NCBI RefSeq assembly: GCF_021202945.1 | Contig: NZ_JAJOYR010000001.1 | Coordinates: 2,461,543 to 2,525,542 of the forward strand | Direction of reading: 5' to 3' | Length of the DNA stretch: 64,000 nt | Origin: Stenotrophomonas sp. SY1 | Lineage (GTDB): Bacteria; Pseudomonadota; Gammaproteobacteria; Xanthomonadales; Xanthomonadaceae | Part shown: positions 8,600 through 18,726 of the stretch, in pieces | Position numbering within the stretch: position 1 is the stretch's first letter | Layout: every line of letters begins with the position of its first letter | The notes under the pieces: model-generated | The model's database searches: none | What the model was told of the DNA's origin: nothing | Seen by the model: only the letters and a program-made list of their open reading frames with translations | Program-made: the position numbers and the translations under genes

Positions 8600-9038
8600 A
8601 CACCTTGAGCCCCTCTCCCAACGGGAGAGGGGTTGGCGGGAAGGCAACGCGTCCGCTCCGGCGACAAGCAACGCAGGCAGGGACGAACTCCCACCCAAGC
8701 CCGGCCAAGCCGATCACCGAAGAACGCCGGGAATGCGCCCCGCTCCCTGGCAGTCACCCCATCCGGCAAACGACATGAGTGCCTCAAGCCGTCCTCCTCG
8801 GGAGAAGGGCTGGTAACAGATCACCGCGCCCGTGCTCACCAAGCAGCTCCCCGCGATCACCTGAACGCCGTCAGCAATCGCACTTCACCGCCGATCAAGA
8901 ACCCCAAGGCAGTGCCGATACCGCTGCACGCCGTGGTTTCAGCACCACACGGACACCCCGCTCCTCCCCCTTCAATCGCTACTTCCGCAGGTCCGAAGGA
9001 CCTGTGCGTAGCACGCAATGCCAACGGAGGCATCTGCA
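8600..9038. other. 439-base gap before the first chemoreceptor
   Basis: It begins with a palindrome of the CCCCTCTCCC-AAC-GGGAGAGGGG type (8610-8632), the same family as 1655-1767, probably acting as a terminator for cheA. I see no convincing ORF. Two GCCGATCA boxes (near 8709 and 8889) resemble a sigma-28 -10 element but have no TAAA at the right distance. Confidence 0.5.
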
Positions 9039-11282
9039 ATGAAATGGTTCCAGAACCTGTCGATCACGCGGAAGCTGCTGCTGGCGTTCTGCACCACCGG
9101 TCTGCTGACTTTGCTGTTGGGTTTGTTCTCGGTGTGGCGCATGGACGCTGCCCAGCAGCAGATCCGCCAGGTCAACGAGAACTGGATGCCGGCCGTGCAG
9201 CATCTGGGCGAGATGCGCGCGCAGCTCGGCGAATTCCGCACCTTCGAGCAGGCGCAGCTGGCCTACCAGGGCAATCCCGAACAGCTGGCCGATTATGACA
9301 AGCGCATGGCCGACACGCGCGCGGTGATCGAAGCCGAGGAGAAGGCTTACGACGATATCGACACCGATTACACGGCTGAAGAGAAGGCCTTGTATGAGGC
9401 ACTCAAGCGCCAGCGTGCCGCCTATTTCGAAGCGCACGAGCGCATTGCCGCGGCCATCGCCGCAGATGATTTCGTCACCGCCGCGACCATCTCCAGCACC
9501 GATTCGCGCATGACGCGACGGGCGATGTTCGACCAGCTGAAGAAGCTCTCGCAGTACAACCAGGAACAGCTGGCCAAGGAAACGGCAGCGTCGCGCGAAG
9601 CACACAAGCGTTCGCTGCTGGCCGTGTTCGGCACGTTGGCGCTGGCGCTGGTGCTGGCCTCGCTGCTTGGCTGGGCCATCATCCGCGCGATCATGGCACC
9701 GCTGGGCGAGGCGGTGCGTGTTGCCGATGATGTATCGGCCGGCAAGCTGGACCGCCGCATCAATGCCAGCCGTCGCGATGAAATCGGCATGCTGCTGTCG
9801 TCGATGCAGCGCATGCAGGCCCAGCTGCAGTCGGTGATCACTGCGCAGGGTGAGATGGCCCGTCAACACGATGCCGGCTCGTTGAGCTACCGCATGGACG
9901 AGAGTGCCTTCCCGGGCGACTACGGCCAGATGGTGCGCGCCACCAACGGCCTGGTGGCCAGCAACGTGGCCACCATCAGCAACACGCTGGACATCCTCAA
10001 GCGCTACTCGATCGGCGACATGAGCGTGGACATCGAGCGCCTGCCCGGCGAGAAAGCCGTGATCACCGACACGGTGGACACCATCAAGGCCAACCTGTCG
10101 GCAATCAACACCGAGATCAAGCAGCTGGCCGATGCCGCCGCCGCCGGTGACTTCACCCAGCGCGGTGACCTGGACCGCTACCAGCACGATTTCCGCAGCA
10201 TGGTCGCCGGCCTGAACCACCTGATGGAAACCGCCGACGGCAATCTGGCCAAGGTCTCACAGGTACTGCAGGCCTTGGCCCAAGGCGACCTGACCGTACG
10301 CATGGAAGGCCAGTTCAACGGTGTGTTCGCACAGATGCGCGATGACGCCAACGCCACCGTCGACCAGCTCTCGGGCATCGTCGGCCGCATCCAGAACGCC
10401 GCCTCCAGCATCAACCTGGCCGCCAGCGAGATCGCCACGGGCAACAACGACCTGTCGCGCCGCACCGAGCAGCAGGCCGCCAACCTGGAAGAAACCGCCG
10501 CCTCGATGGAGGAACTGACCTCCACCGTGCGCCAGAACGCCGAACACGCGCGCCAGGCCAACCAGCTCGCCATCGGCGCGCATGGCGTTGCCAGCCAGGG
10601 CGGCGACGTCGTGCAGCAGGTGGTGAGCACGATGAATGGTATCGAGGCCGCCTCGAAGAAGATCGCCGAGATCATTTCTGTCATCGACGGCATCGCCTTC
10701 CAGACCAACATCCTGGCGCTCAACGCCGCAGTGGAAGCGGCCCGTGCCGGTGAACAGGGTCGCGGCTTCGCCGTGGTCGCTTCGGAAGTGCGCACCCTGG
10801 CCCAGCGCTCGGCCGGTGCCGCCAAGGAGATCAAGGGCCTGATCGAGGACTCGGTGGACAAGGTCGGTGAAGGCTCGGTGCTGGTGCACCAGGCCGGCAC
10901 CACGATGGGTGAAATCGTCGCCTCCGTGCAGCGCGTCACCGACATCATGGCCGAGATCTCCGCCGCTTCGCAGGAACAGTCAGCCGGCATCGAACAGGTC
11001 AACCAGACCGTGATGCAGATGGACGAAACCACCCAGCAGAACGCTGCTCTGGTGGAGGAAGCCACCGCCGCAGCACGTGCGATGGAAGATCAGGCACAGC
11101 TGCTCAACGAGGCCGTCGCCGCGTTCCGCGTGGCCTCCGCACCACGCCCGGCCGCCATCGCCAGCCGGCCCAAGGCCGTGACGGCTCCGCTGTCGCCGGC
11201 CGTGCAGCGTCCTGCCCGCGCAGCGGTGCAGCGTCGTGCAGAGCCGATGGTCGCCAACGGTGAGGACTGGCAGGAGTTCTAA
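9039..11282 (+). CDS. Methyl-accepting chemotaxis protein (4-helix-bundle type)
   Basis: A 747-residue chemoreceptor. The start at 9039 is chosen because GGAGG lies 8 bases ahead. Transmembrane helices near residues 11-33 and 191-213 bracket a periplasmic four-helix-bundle sensing domain. A HAMP domain and further HAMP-like repeats follow, then a long cytoplasmic coiled coil whose hairpin tip (about 550-590) carries [20 protein letters not shown] and [16 protein letters not shown], the CheA/CheW contact. The C-terminus is DWQEF, the xWxxF pentapeptide that tethers CheR/CheB. The ligand cannot be read from sequence. Confidence 0.93.
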   Translation: MKWFQNLSITRKLLLAFCTTGLLTLLLGLFSVWRMDAAQQQIRQVNENWMPAVQHLGEMRAQLGEFRTFEQAQLAYQGNPEQLADYDKRMADTRAVIEAEEKAYDDIDTDYTAEEKALYEALKRQRAAYFEAHERIAAAIAADDFVTAATISSTDSRMTRRAMFDQLKKLSQYNQEQLAKETAASREAHKRSLLAVFGTLALALVLASLLGWAIIRAIMAPLGEAVRVADDVSAGKLDRRINASRRDEIGMLLSSMQRMQAQLQSVITAQGEMARQHDAGSLSYRMDESAFPGDYGQMVRATNGLVASNVATISNTLDILKRYSIGDMSVDIERLPGEKAVITDTVDTIKANLSAINTEIKQLADAAAAGDFTQRGDLDRYQHDFRSMVAGLNHLMETADGNLAKVSQVLQALAQGDLTVRMEGQFNGVFAQMRDDANATVDQLSGIVGRIQNAASSINLAASEIATGNNDLSRRTEQQAANLEETAASMEELTSTVRQNAEHARQANQLAIGAHGVASQGGDVVQQVVSTMNGIEAASKKIAEIISVIDGIAFQTNILALNAAVEAARAGEQGRGFAVVASEVRTLAQRSAGAAKEIKGLIEDSVDKVGEGSVLVHQAGTTMGEIVASVQRVTDIMAEISAASQEQSAGIEQVNQTVMQMDETTQQNAALVEEATAAARAMEDQAQLLNEAVAAFRVASAPRPAAIASRPKAVTAPLSPAVQRPARAAVQRRAEPMVANGEDWQEF

Positions 11283-11308
11283 GGCCCCCAGTTGCTGATT
11301 CAAGCCAG

Positions 11309-11336
11309 CGGCCCCGTCTTCCGACGGGGCCGTTTT
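11309..11336 (+). terminator. Rho-independent terminator after first MCP
   Basis: A perfect 10-bp stem CGGCCCCGTC-TTCC-GACGGGGCCG followed by TTTTC, 27 bases after the stop codon. Confidence 0.9.
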
Positions 11337-11521
11337 CATTTCCGTGGGCCAATCCACGCAACCGGGGCTGCGGCCACTCACTCGTAAGAACGACAGCCTC
11401 CCGTCACAGATTTCCGGTCCAAAACGCCAATGTCTCTATTGACTTCGCTGGACGCATCAACCACGTGAGAGGCGCGTGAGCAATCGCGATGAATCATTAA
11501 GAATTTCAGTTGCTGCCCGCC

Positions 11522-11548
11522 TACAGCTGGCCATCCGGACGCCGTTAT
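11522..11548 (+). promoter_or_regulatory. Probable sigma-28 promoter for second MCP
   Basis: TACA (11522-11525), 15 bases, GCCGTTAT (11541-11548). This matches the FliA consensus with one mismatch in the -35 and two in the -10. It is 111 bases before the MCP start. The rest of the 377-base gap (11283-11659) holds the terminator at 11309 and no visible gene. Confidence 0.5.
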
Positions 11549-11659
11549 CCGCTGTAACCCCACTGTTTCATGACAGTGATGTGCACGCATCCGGCGGCGT
11601 CGCGGCAACAGCCACGCGTCCGCCATACCTCAACCAGTAGACGATCCGGAGAGCAAGAG

Positions 11660-13891
11660 ATGGAGTTCTTTCGCAACCTCACCATCGCCCGAAAGCTTGC
11701 GATCGCTTTCACCCTGACGACCGTCGCCACCCTTGCCATGGGCGGGTTCGCCGTGGTCCGTCTCAAGCAGGCCAGCACCCAGCTGGGGGAAGTCAGCAGC
11801 CGCTACATGCCGGCCGTGCAGTACCTGGACCGCATCCGCGCCGACCTGGCTGAAATCCGCATCGCCGAACTCTCGCAGCTCTCGCATCTGGACGACCCGG
11901 CTTTCGTCGCCGAGTACGACCAGCGCATCGCCAACCAGCTGCAGAAGCTGGCCGAACACAGCAAGCAGTACGAAGCCCTGCCAGCCAGCGACGAGCAGAA
12001 GCAGCTCTACGCCGAAATGCAGAAGACCACCAAGGCCTACCTCGACGCGCATGCACTGATGGCCCGTGCCATCGCCGCCGGGGAATCGGCCAACGCCCAG
12101 GCCATTTCCAACGAGCAGTCCCGGGTGGCGCGGCGCGACCTGTTTGAAGACGTCGAGCAGCTCAGCGGTTACGTGGCCACTGCACTGAAGCGTGAAACCG
12201 ACACCGCCGACCGCGTACAGGCCAGCAGCATCACCGCCATCTTCGTGTTCATGCTGGTGCTTGCCGTCACCTCGGCCATGCTGGGCGTGATCATCGTCCG
12301 CTCCATCGTCGGCCCGGTACGCAGTGCGCTGCGCGCGGCTGACGACATCGCCAGTGGCCGGCTGGATGGCAGCGTGGACAGTGCCCGCAAGGACGAAGTC
12401 GGGCAACTGCTGGCTTCGATGCAGCGCATGCAGGAGCAGCTCAAGGCCGTCATCGCCGCACAGGTGGAACTGGCGCGCCAGCACGACCAGGGCCAGATCA
12501 GCTTCCGCATCGATGAGAGCCGCTTCCCGGGCGACTATGGGCGCATGGTGCGTGAGGTCAACACGCTGGTCGCGCAGCACATCGGGGTCAAGATGCGCGC
12601 GGTCGAGGTCATGCGCCATTACGCGCGTGGCGACCTGTCGGTGGACATGGACCGCCTGCCGGGCGAGAAAGCCGCCATCACCGACGCCATGGACAGCACC
12701 AAGGCCAGCCTGTCGGCGATCAACAACGAGATCAAACGCCTGTCCGGCGCCGCCGCCGTCGGTGACTTCAGCCAGCGCGGCGATGTGAGCCGCTTCGAGC
12801 ATGACTTCCGTGACATGGTCAGCGGCCTCAATGCGCTGATGGAAAGCACTGAAGACAACCTGGGCCATCTCTCGCGGCTGCTGCAGGCCATCGCCCAAGG
12901 TGACCTGACCCAGCGCATGGAGGGCGATTTCCATGGCGTGTTCGCACGCATGCGCGACGACGGCAACGCCAGCATCGATCAACTGGCCGCCATCGTTACC
13001 CGCATCCACGCGGCCAGCGGCAGCATTGGCCTGTCGGCCAGTGAGATCGCCACCGGCAACAGCGACCTGTCCCGCCGTACCGAACAACAAGCCGCCAATC
13101 TGGAAGAAACCGCTGCCTCGATGGAAGAGTTGACCTCCACCGTGCGCCAGAACGCCGAGCATGCACGCCAGGCCGACCAGCTCGCACGGGGCGCCGCTGA
13201 CGTGGCCGCCAAGGGTGGCGAGGTGGTCAGCCAGGTGGTCACCACCATGACCTCGATCGAGCAATCCTCCCAGCGCATCGGCGACATCATCAGCGTCATC
13301 GACGGCATCGCCTTCCAGACCAACATCCTGGCGCTCAACGCCGCCGTGGAAGCCGCACGTGCCGGCGACCAGGGCCGCGGCTTCGCCGTGGTGGCCTCGG
13401 AAGTACGCACCCTGGCGCAGCGTTCGGCATCAGCGGCCAAGGAGATCAAGGCACTGATCGACACGTCGGTGGACAAGGTCAGCGAGGGCTCGCAGTTGGT
13501 ACGCAATGCCGGCACGACGATGGACGAGATCGTCACTTCCGTGCAGCGCGTCACCACGATCATGGCCGATATCGCCAGCGCATCGCAGGAGCAGTCCTCC
13601 GGCATCGACCAGGTCAACCAGACCGTGATGCAGATGGACGAAAGCACCCAACAGAACGCTGCATTGGTCGAAGAAGCTTCGGCGGCAGCACGCTCGATGG
13701 AAGACCAGGCACGCCAGTTGAGTGAAGCGGTGGCGCAGTTCCGCCTGGCCGACACGTTGGATGCCTCCCTGGCACGCGCTGTCGCACGGGTCACGCCGCC
13801 AGTCCAGCGGCCACGTCCTGCACTGCGTGCCATCCCCGCCCCGGCAACCCGGACGCCGGTTGCCACCGGGCATGACTGGCAGGAGTTCTGA
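11660..13891 (+). CDS. Methyl-accepting chemotaxis protein (4-helix-bundle type)
   Basis: A 743-residue paralogue of the preceding receptor. The start at 11660 follows GGAGAG at 11648. Transmembrane helices lie near residues 10-33 and about 190-215, with a periplasmic helical sensing domain between them. HAMP-type segments follow, and the conserved signalling tip sits near 547-590 ([20 protein letters not shown]). It ends HDWQEF, so the CheR/CheB tether is present. The cytoplasmic half is nearly identical to that of its neighbours while the periplasmic half differs, as expected when receptors duplicate and then change ligand. Confidence 0.93.
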   Translation: MEFFRNLTIARKLAIAFTLTTVATLAMGGFAVVRLKQASTQLGEVSSRYMPAVQYLDRIRADLAEIRIAELSQLSHLDDPAFVAEYDQRIANQLQKLAEHSKQYEALPASDEQKQLYAEMQKTTKAYLDAHALMARAIAAGESANAQAISNEQSRVARRDLFEDVEQLSGYVATALKRETDTADRVQASSITAIFVFMLVLAVTSAMLGVIIVRSIVGPVRSALRAADDIASGRLDGSVDSARKDEVGQLLASMQRMQEQLKAVIAAQVELARQHDQGQISFRIDESRFPGDYGRMVREVNTLVAQHIGVKMRAVEVMRHYARGDLSVDMDRLPGEKAAITDAMDSTKASLSAINNEIKRLSGAAAVGDFSQRGDVSRFEHDFRDMVSGLNALMESTEDNLGHLSRLLQAIAQGDLTQRMEGDFHGVFARMRDDGNASIDQLAAIVTRIHAASGSIGLSASEIATGNSDLSRRTEQQAANLEETAASMEELTSTVRQNAEHARQADQLARGAADVAAKGGEVVSQVVTTMTSIEQSSQRIGDIISVIDGIAFQTNILALNAAVEAARAGDQGRGFAVVASEVRTLAQRSASAAKEIKALIDTSVDKVSEGSQLVRNAGTTMDEIVTSVQRVTTIMADIASASQEQSSGIDQVNQTVMQMDESTQQNAALVEEASAAARSMEDQARQLSEAVAQFRLADTLDASLARAVARVTPPVQRPRPALRAIPAPATRTPVATGHDWQEF

Positions 13892-14031
13892 GTTAGGGGA
13901 GAAGCAGGCGGCACGGACGCCGCCTGCGACTTTTCGCCGCGCACGCGCCGGGCGCACGCCAGACAGCGTCCATGGCGAGCACCATGCCGTTCTTCTGCCC
14001 TGACGGCGCCAGGCTCCGGCCGGCGGCCGGC

Positions 14032-14066
<35 letters not shown>

Positions 14067-14117
14067 GTAGCAAGATGCGGATGCTTCGTCGTGAAGGAAG
14101 CCCGGCTTACGTTCGGC

Positions 14118-14144
14118 TAAAGACTCGAAAAACGCGGCCGATAT
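14118..14144 (+). promoter_or_regulatory. Sigma-28 (FliA) promoter for ycgR
   Basis: TAAA (14118-14121), exactly 15 bases, then GCCGATAT (14137-14144). This is a near-perfect FliA promoter, 57 bases upstream of the ycgR ATG and 51 bases downstream of the GGCT tract. Confidence 0.85.
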
Positions 14145-14201
14145 CACAGTTTCAAGCCCTGCAAGGCACTTCTTCGGCCCTGTCTTACTGCTATCGCACC
14201 C

Positions 14202-14972
14202 ATGCCAGACAACGATCCGTTCGCGCCGAGTCCCTCTAACATCGCCGGCAATCTGTACGCCGACGACCGCTACATGGTGCGCAACCGCCATCAGATCCGG
14301 CACCTGCTGCAGGCCATGATCGACCAACGCTCGCCGGTCAGCGTGCATCCGGACGGGCGCGAGCAGTCGTTCCCCAGCGCCATCTTGGAAGTGCACGAGC
14401 AGGGAGTAGTGCTGGATGCCAGTCCGCAACCGGCCATCAATCGCATCGCCGAATCGGCCTCCAGCCTGTTGTGTTTCGGCCAGGTGGACAAGGTCATTGT
14501 GCGTTTCCAGCTGCACGCGCACCGACGCATCGACCGTGACCAGCACCTTGCCTTCCGCTCATCGCTGCCGGAAGAAGTCCATCACCTGCAACGGCGCGAG
14601 TTCTATCGCCTTGAGACACCGGTAGGAGATTCACCGCATTGCCTGCTGCCCGACCCGGCCGGAAGCGAGCCCAGCCGCTGGCGTGTGCAGGACATCAGCG
14701 CCGGCGGCATTGCCCTGATGCTGCCCTCGCCCCAAGGCCTGCTTGCCCTCCAGGCCCGACTGCGCGACTGCGTGCTGCAGATCCCCGACGCTCCACCGAT
14801 CAACACCTCGCTGGTGGTCTGCAACCTGCGCCAGCAGAAGTTGGCCAACAACGTGGAGATGACCCGCGCCGGGCTGCGTTTCGACGACCTGCCACGCGGC
14901 GCCGACACCCTTATCCAGCGCTACATCTTCCGTATCGACCGGCTGCGCAAGGCGCGTGCCAACGGTGAATGA
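14202..14972 (+). CDS. ycgR: PilZ-domain flagellar brake protein YcgR
   Basis: A 256-residue protein with an N-terminal YcgR domain (about 25-125) and a C-terminal PilZ domain (about 128-245). The c-di-GMP binding motifs are visible: RREFYR (the RxxxR element) and DISAGGIAL (the D/NxSxxG element). YcgR proteins bind cyclic di-GMP and slow or bias the flagellar motor. The strong sigma-28 promoter upstream fits co-expression with late flagellar genes. The last 30 bases of this gene are duplicated at 16151-16180. Confidence 0.9.
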   Translation: MPDNDPFAPSPSNIAGNLYADDRYMVRNRHQIRHLLQAMIDQRSPVSVHPDGREQSFPSAILEVHEQGVVLDASPQPAINRIAESASSLLCFGQVDKVIVRFQLHAHRRIDRDQHLAFRSSLPEEVHHLQRREFYRLETPVGDSPHCLLPDPAGSEPSRWRVQDISAGGIALMLPSPQGLLALQARLRDCVLQIPDAPPINTSLVVCNLRQQKLANNVEMTRAGLRFDDLPRGADTLIQRYIFRIDRLRKARANGE

Positions 14973-15660
14973 CAACACGAAGCGAACGCACCTTATCGCG
15001 AGGGCGCGCCGTGCACAGGGTGAAGCGCTCAGCCGCCCAGCGTTGGCGCTGACTGATCCAGCGCCCACAACCAGAATGTATCGCCCCAATCGCTGTTGTC
15101 GATGATGGGGAGCACGTCGCCCTGCTTGAAGTAGCGACGTGTGCCTTGGGCGGGCGAGTACCACCACCCCGTACGCGAACAGGACTCGCCACCGGCCCGC
15201 CGTTCGGGGCGGTGTGCCACCAGTTCACCGGCCGCAATCCGCCGCGCCAGGTCGGCCAGGTCTGCCGGATAGAACTGCATCTCACGATAGCTGCTGTCGT
15301 CGATGCCCAGCACAAAGGTGGTTGCCGCCGCCTCCCAGGCCCAGTAGCCGTAGAACGCGACATCGCCCTCGCCGTGCTGGTCGATGTAAGGCTCACGGCG
15401 ACTGGCGTGGTACCACTCGTCCAGGTAGGTCGCCATCAACGCCGGGCGCTTGTCCGGCTCCGTCGCAAACAACTTGAACAGCTTGCGATACGGCAAGTGA
15501 CGGGTAGCCTTGTCGGGGATCGGCCGGCCCGGCGCCCATGGCGCAACCAACCGCTCAAGCAGACCATCGTGAATGCCGAGGTTGGCATTGACGTAGTCAA
15601 GGATGGCCATCACCCGTGGCATCTGCTCGGCATGGCCGGTAAGAAGACCGAAGCAGACCA
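14943..15660. repeat. Tandem duplication unit, first copy
   Basis: This segment is repeated 1208 bases downstream (16151-16868) at very high identity. It begins inside the ycgR 3' end, crosses the ycgR stop codon, and covers the 3' two-thirds of the immunity gene. Similarity continues at lower identity through the 5' part of the gene to about 16141/17345. Confidence 0.88.
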
Positions 15661-16084
15661 GGCGGAGGGCGACGCACCAGTATTCGTTTTCTTCCAGTGC
15701 GACATGGGGAATGCGGTCCCCGGACGTGTTCTCCGGGGAGTCGTCATAGGCCTTGTCGAACCTCGCATACTCCTCCGCCCACTCAAGGGCATAAGGCCAG
15801 ATCTCTGCCAACTGCTCGACCGGAGCGCCGGCTGAGTACTGCATGCTCATCCAGTCCAGCGTGTTCCAAAGCCTGCGCCGGGTGGACGTCATCAAACCAC
15901 CCTTACGCGCCTTCGCAATGTGCTTCGGCAGGTCCGTGGTGACCAGCGCAATCCCGCCAAGCTTGTCGTCAAAACGTTTCTGATACGTAGCAGGACGCAG
16001 GTACTGCTCACGCCTATTCGTGAATCCTGCCTCAGCAACCTTCCACGACATCCAGTTCTTCCAATCTGGCATTTCGGAATTCAT
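15029..16084 (-). CDS. PoNi-type immunity protein (DUF1910/DUF1911), distal copy
   Basis: A 351-residue cytosolic-type protein with no signal peptide. The N-terminal half matches the DUF1910 style, and the C-terminal half has DUF1911 hallmarks (FYGYWAWEAAATTFVLGIDD, YPADLADLARR). It ends with a 60-residue extension (CSRTGWWYSP, RRYFKQGDVLP). DUF1910/DUF1911 proteins are the known immunity partners of PoNe DNase effectors. It is the intact one of two tandem copies and lies next to a toxin 3' remnant rather than a full toxin, so it probably protects against a relative of the present effector. Confidence 0.85.
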   Translation of the reverse strand: MNSEMPDWKNWMSWKVAEAGFTNRREQYLRPATYQKRFDDKLGGIALVTTDLPKHIAKARKGGLMTSTRRRLWNTLDWMSMQYSAGAPVEQLAEIWPYALEWAEEYARFDKAYDDSPENTSGDRIPHVALEENEYWCVALRLVCFGLLTGHAEQMPRVMAILDYVNANLGIHDGLLERLVAPWAPGRPIPDKATRHLPYRKLFKLFATEPDKRPALMATYLDEWYHASRREPYIDQHGEGDVAFYGYWAWEAAATTFVLGIDDSSYREMQFYPADLADLARRIAAGELVAHRPERRAGGESCSRTGWWYSPAQGTRRYFKQGDVLPIIDNSDWGDTFWLWALDQSAPTLGG

Positions 16085-16093
16085 AAATCTCCA

Positions 16094-16141
16094 CTACTTC
16101 AGAAGAATGGTATTTCGCAGCACAAACTTATGCTTCGACCC
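16094..16141 (-). pseudogene. 3' remnant of a PoNe-like toxin gene
   Basis: About 15 codons ending KHKFVLRNTILLK and a TAG stop, 9 bases before the distal immunity gene. They match the end of the intact effector (TEFVLPNTILLK). The upstream body of the toxin is gone, and the remnant abuts a stray copy of the ycgR tail. Confidence 0.75.
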
Positions 16142-16150
16142 AGTGGCCAC

Positions 16151-16868
16151 CTGCGCAAGGCGCGTGCCAACGGTGAATGACAACACGAAGCAAACGCTCC
16201 TTATCGCGAAGGCGCGCCGTGCACAGGGTGAAGCGCTCAGCCGCCCAGCGTTGGCGCTGACTGATCCAGCGCCCACAGCCAGAATGTGTCGCCCCAATCG
16301 CTGTTGTCGATGATGGGGAGCACGTCGCCCTGCTTGAAGTAGCGGCGTGTGCCTTGGGCGGGTGAGTACCACCACCCCGTACGCGAACAGGACTCGCCAC
16401 CGGCCCGCCGTTCGGTGCGTTGTGCCACCTATTCACCGGCCGCAATCCGCCGCGCCAGATCGGCCAGGTCTGCCGGATAGAATTGCATCTCACGATAGCT
16501 GCTGTCGTCGATGCCCAGCACAAAGGTGGTTGCCGCCGCCTCCCAGGCCCAGTAGCCGTAGAACGCGACATCGCCCTCGCCGTGCTGGTCGATATAAGGC
16601 TCACGGCGACTGGCGTGGTACCACTCGTCCAGGTAGGTCGCCATCAACGCCGGGCGCTTGTCCGGCTCCGCCGCAAACACCTTGAACAGCTTGCGATACG
16701 GCAAGTGACGGGTAGCCTTGTCGGGGATCGGCCGGCCCGGCGCCCACGGCGCAACCAACCGCTCAAGCAGACCATCGTGAATGCCAAGGTTGGCATTGAC
16801 GTAGTCAAGAAAGGCCATCACTCGTGGCATCTGCGCGGCATGGCCGGTAAGAAGACCGAAGCAGACCA
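16151..16868. repeat. Tandem duplication unit, second copy
   Basis: Second copy of 14943-15660. Its first 30 bases (16151-16180) reproduce the end and stop codon of ycgR although no ycgR lies there, which marks the duplication boundary. Confidence 0.88.
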
Positions 16869-17298
16869 AGCGGAGGGCGACTATCCAATAGCTCTCCGTA
16901 ACCAGAGGCGCATGCGGAATACGATCGCCGGAGGTGTTCTCGGGCGAGTCGTCGTACGCCTTGTCGAAACGACCGAACTCCTCTGCCCACTCGAGTGCAT
17001 AAGGCCATATCTCTGCCAACTGCTCGACTGGAGCGCCGGCGGAGTACTGCATGCTCATCCAGTCCAGCGTATCCCAGAGACGGCGACGGGTTGATGTCAT
17101 CAAACCGCCCTTGCGTGCTCTGGCTAAATGCTTTGGAAGATCTGTGGTGACCATTGCGATACCACCAAGATTCGCTCTGAACTGCGAACAATAGGTTTCA
17201 TAGCGTTGATAGGGCTCGCGACGGGAATCGAAGCTATCCGCTGCAACCCGCCAGTTTGCCCAGGCCTTCCAATCGGGGATCTCATTATTCATAGACAT
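16237..17298 (-). pseudogene. PoNi-type immunity gene, proximal copy, amber-interrupted
   Basis: Encodes MSMNNEIPDWKAWANW... with DUF1910/DUF1911 features, starting 3 bases after the effector stop. At 16429-16431 the Leu codon CTG of the other copy is replaced by TAG. This ends the protein at 289 residues, just after the DUF1911 core (ADLARRIAAGE). The remaining 64 codons, including the GWWYSP extension, stay open in the same frame to 16237. It may be a functional truncated immunity protein, a readthrough gene, or a recent pseudogene. The N-terminal 50 residues and the segment near 135-145 differ most from the distal copy and could set specificity. Confidence 0.85.
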
Positions 17299-17301
17299 CG
17301 A

Positions 17302-18726
17302 TCACTTCAACAGAATCGTATTGGGAAGTACAAACTCAGTAGAGATCTGATGACTCCGGACGGACTTTGCGCACCGACCAGAAGTTACGCCTACCGCGTT
17401 CTCGTGTGCGTTGTGATTGGGACCAACGACTGTAATGATGCTCCGATCATAAGGGCATTTCGCTAAGGCACGATTTATCGCACCGTCGTCACCCATATCA
17501 CTTGAAAATCCGATCTTGAAGCTGTTCTGTTCCCACAATTTTATTCTTGGCAAAAGCTCTGTCGAGTTTCCCGGCAGCAACTGCGCCGTATTGATCTTCT
17601 CTGCAATCCACATGTGACTCATCTGCTTCCCCGCCCGAGTTTCTCTAGAGTTCATCGCCCCACGCGCCCGGCCCTCATCCTCCTCACCAAGGTAAGCGTC
17701 GATGCCGTACTCCAATGCTTCGAACACTGCCCTTGCGCTTTCCAGCCGGTGAAACGGCCCGCCAGTCCCCTTGGTGTCGCTGATGCGATAGCCATGCGGT
17801 AGCTGCGTGCCATGCCAAACATGGTCAATTCCTCGATGACCTGGCTGGCGCATCTCGAACAGATTGCCGTTGAAACTCACCTTGCTGCGGCTGCGCTGCC
17901 GTCGTACGAAGTAGTAATCGGCAATATGCTCGCCCGAGACACCAATGCCCGGCCGATTCAACGTGGAGCGTTCGCTCTGGCGCTTGGTGCCGTTGGCAGT
18001 GCCGACAGCCGGCGTCGTGGTGCCGGATGAGGTGCTACGGACGCTGCCAGGTGCTTGTGTCCCAGGTGTTGGAGTTCGCGCTGCGGTGGTGCTGACTCGG
18101 CCCGTTGCGGCGGTGCTCGGCAATGGATCCTGCAGTGCACGCCGGTGCGCCGCCCGCAGTACATCCATCGCCTCGTCTATCTTGGCGACAGCCTGCATGT
18201 TCAGCTCCTTCAGACGCGCCACCAGTTGCTGCACGCCCTGCTGGCCAAGCAGGAAGCCACTGATCCGGTTATCAAGCACGTCAACGATTCCGCTCAGTAT
18301 CTTGCTGACGGCCTGTTTCATCTCCGTGGTGTACTCAGGCCAATCCAGCTTCCGGAACCATGCCTCGACATTCCCCCTGAGGCTGTTCGGCATGCTGTCC
18401 AGAATCCGCCCCATCTTCTTGCCGGAGCGCATCATCATGAAGGCGTTCTTCAGTGCATCACCGATACCGGGAACCACGGCCACCAATGCCAACGACAGCT
18501 GGATCCAGCTCTCCGAACTTGAAGGAGCACGGGTAAGCGCATAGAGGCTGCGCAGAATGTTGTAGGCATCAACGGCCTGCCCGACGAACGGAAGGCAGCC
18601 CAGCACGACGCTTATCACCATCTGCGCAATGGAGTTTCCGCGCCCTTCCACCACCTCCTGCACCCAGGTCAGGATTTCAGCAAGCGTGTCATCCTCGGCC
18701 TTTTTCAGCGCGATGTTGCCGCTCAT
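17302..18726 (-). CDS. Type VI effector with PoNe-like DNase domain
   Basis: A 474-residue putative antibacterial effector. The N-terminal 200 residues are helical with two hydrophobic Gly/Pro stretches (VISVVLGCLPFVGQAVDAY, LALVAVVPGIGDALKNAF). A Thr/Ser/Pro linker spans about 205-250. The C-terminal toxin region has a PD-(D/E)XK-like arrangement (RGIDHVW then RISDTKGTGG) and KQMSHMWIAEKI, matching PoNe DNases. It overlaps vgrG by 4 bases and is followed after 3 bases by a PoNi-type immunity gene, the expected trio. The 3' end (17302-17640) is clearly lower in G+C than the rest, a sign of tip exchange. Confidence 0.82.
   Translation of the reverse strand: MSGNIALKKAEDDTLAEILTWVQEVVEGRGNSIAQMVISVVLGCLPFVGQAVDAYNILRSLYALTRAPSSSESWIQLSLALVAVVPGIGDALKNAFMMMRSGKKMGRILDSMPNSLRGNVEAWFRKLDWPEYTTEMKQAVSKILSGIVDVLDNRISGFLLGQQGVQQLVARLKELNMQAVAKIDEAMDVLRAAHRRALQDPLPSTAATGRVSTTAARTPTPGTQAPGSVRSTSSGTTTPAVGTANGTKRQSERSTLNRPGIGVSGEHIADYYFVRRQRSRSKVSFNGNLFEMRQPGHRGIDHVWHGTQLPHGYRISDTKGTGGPFHRLESARAVFEALEYGIDAYLGEEDEGRARGAMNSRETRAGKQMSHMWIAEKINTAQLLPGNSTELLPRIKLWEQNSFKIGFSSDMGDDGAINRALAKCPYDRSIITVVGPNHNAHENAVGVTSGRCAKSVRSHQISTEFVLPNTILLK

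Noticed and set aside
8700-8900. Sigma-28 promoter for the first chemoreceptor
   Set aside because: GCCGATCA boxes near 8709 and 8889 have no TAAA element at 15-base spacing.
11630-13264. A 544-codon open frame opposite the second chemoreceptor
   Set aside because: Similar antisense frames occur under all four receptors, as expected from their shared codon usage.
15146-15835. A 229-codon + strand frame over the immunity gene, repeated at 16420-17094
   Set aside because: It is repeated only because the immunity gene itself is duplicated; the minus strand shows the conserved DUF1911 pattern.
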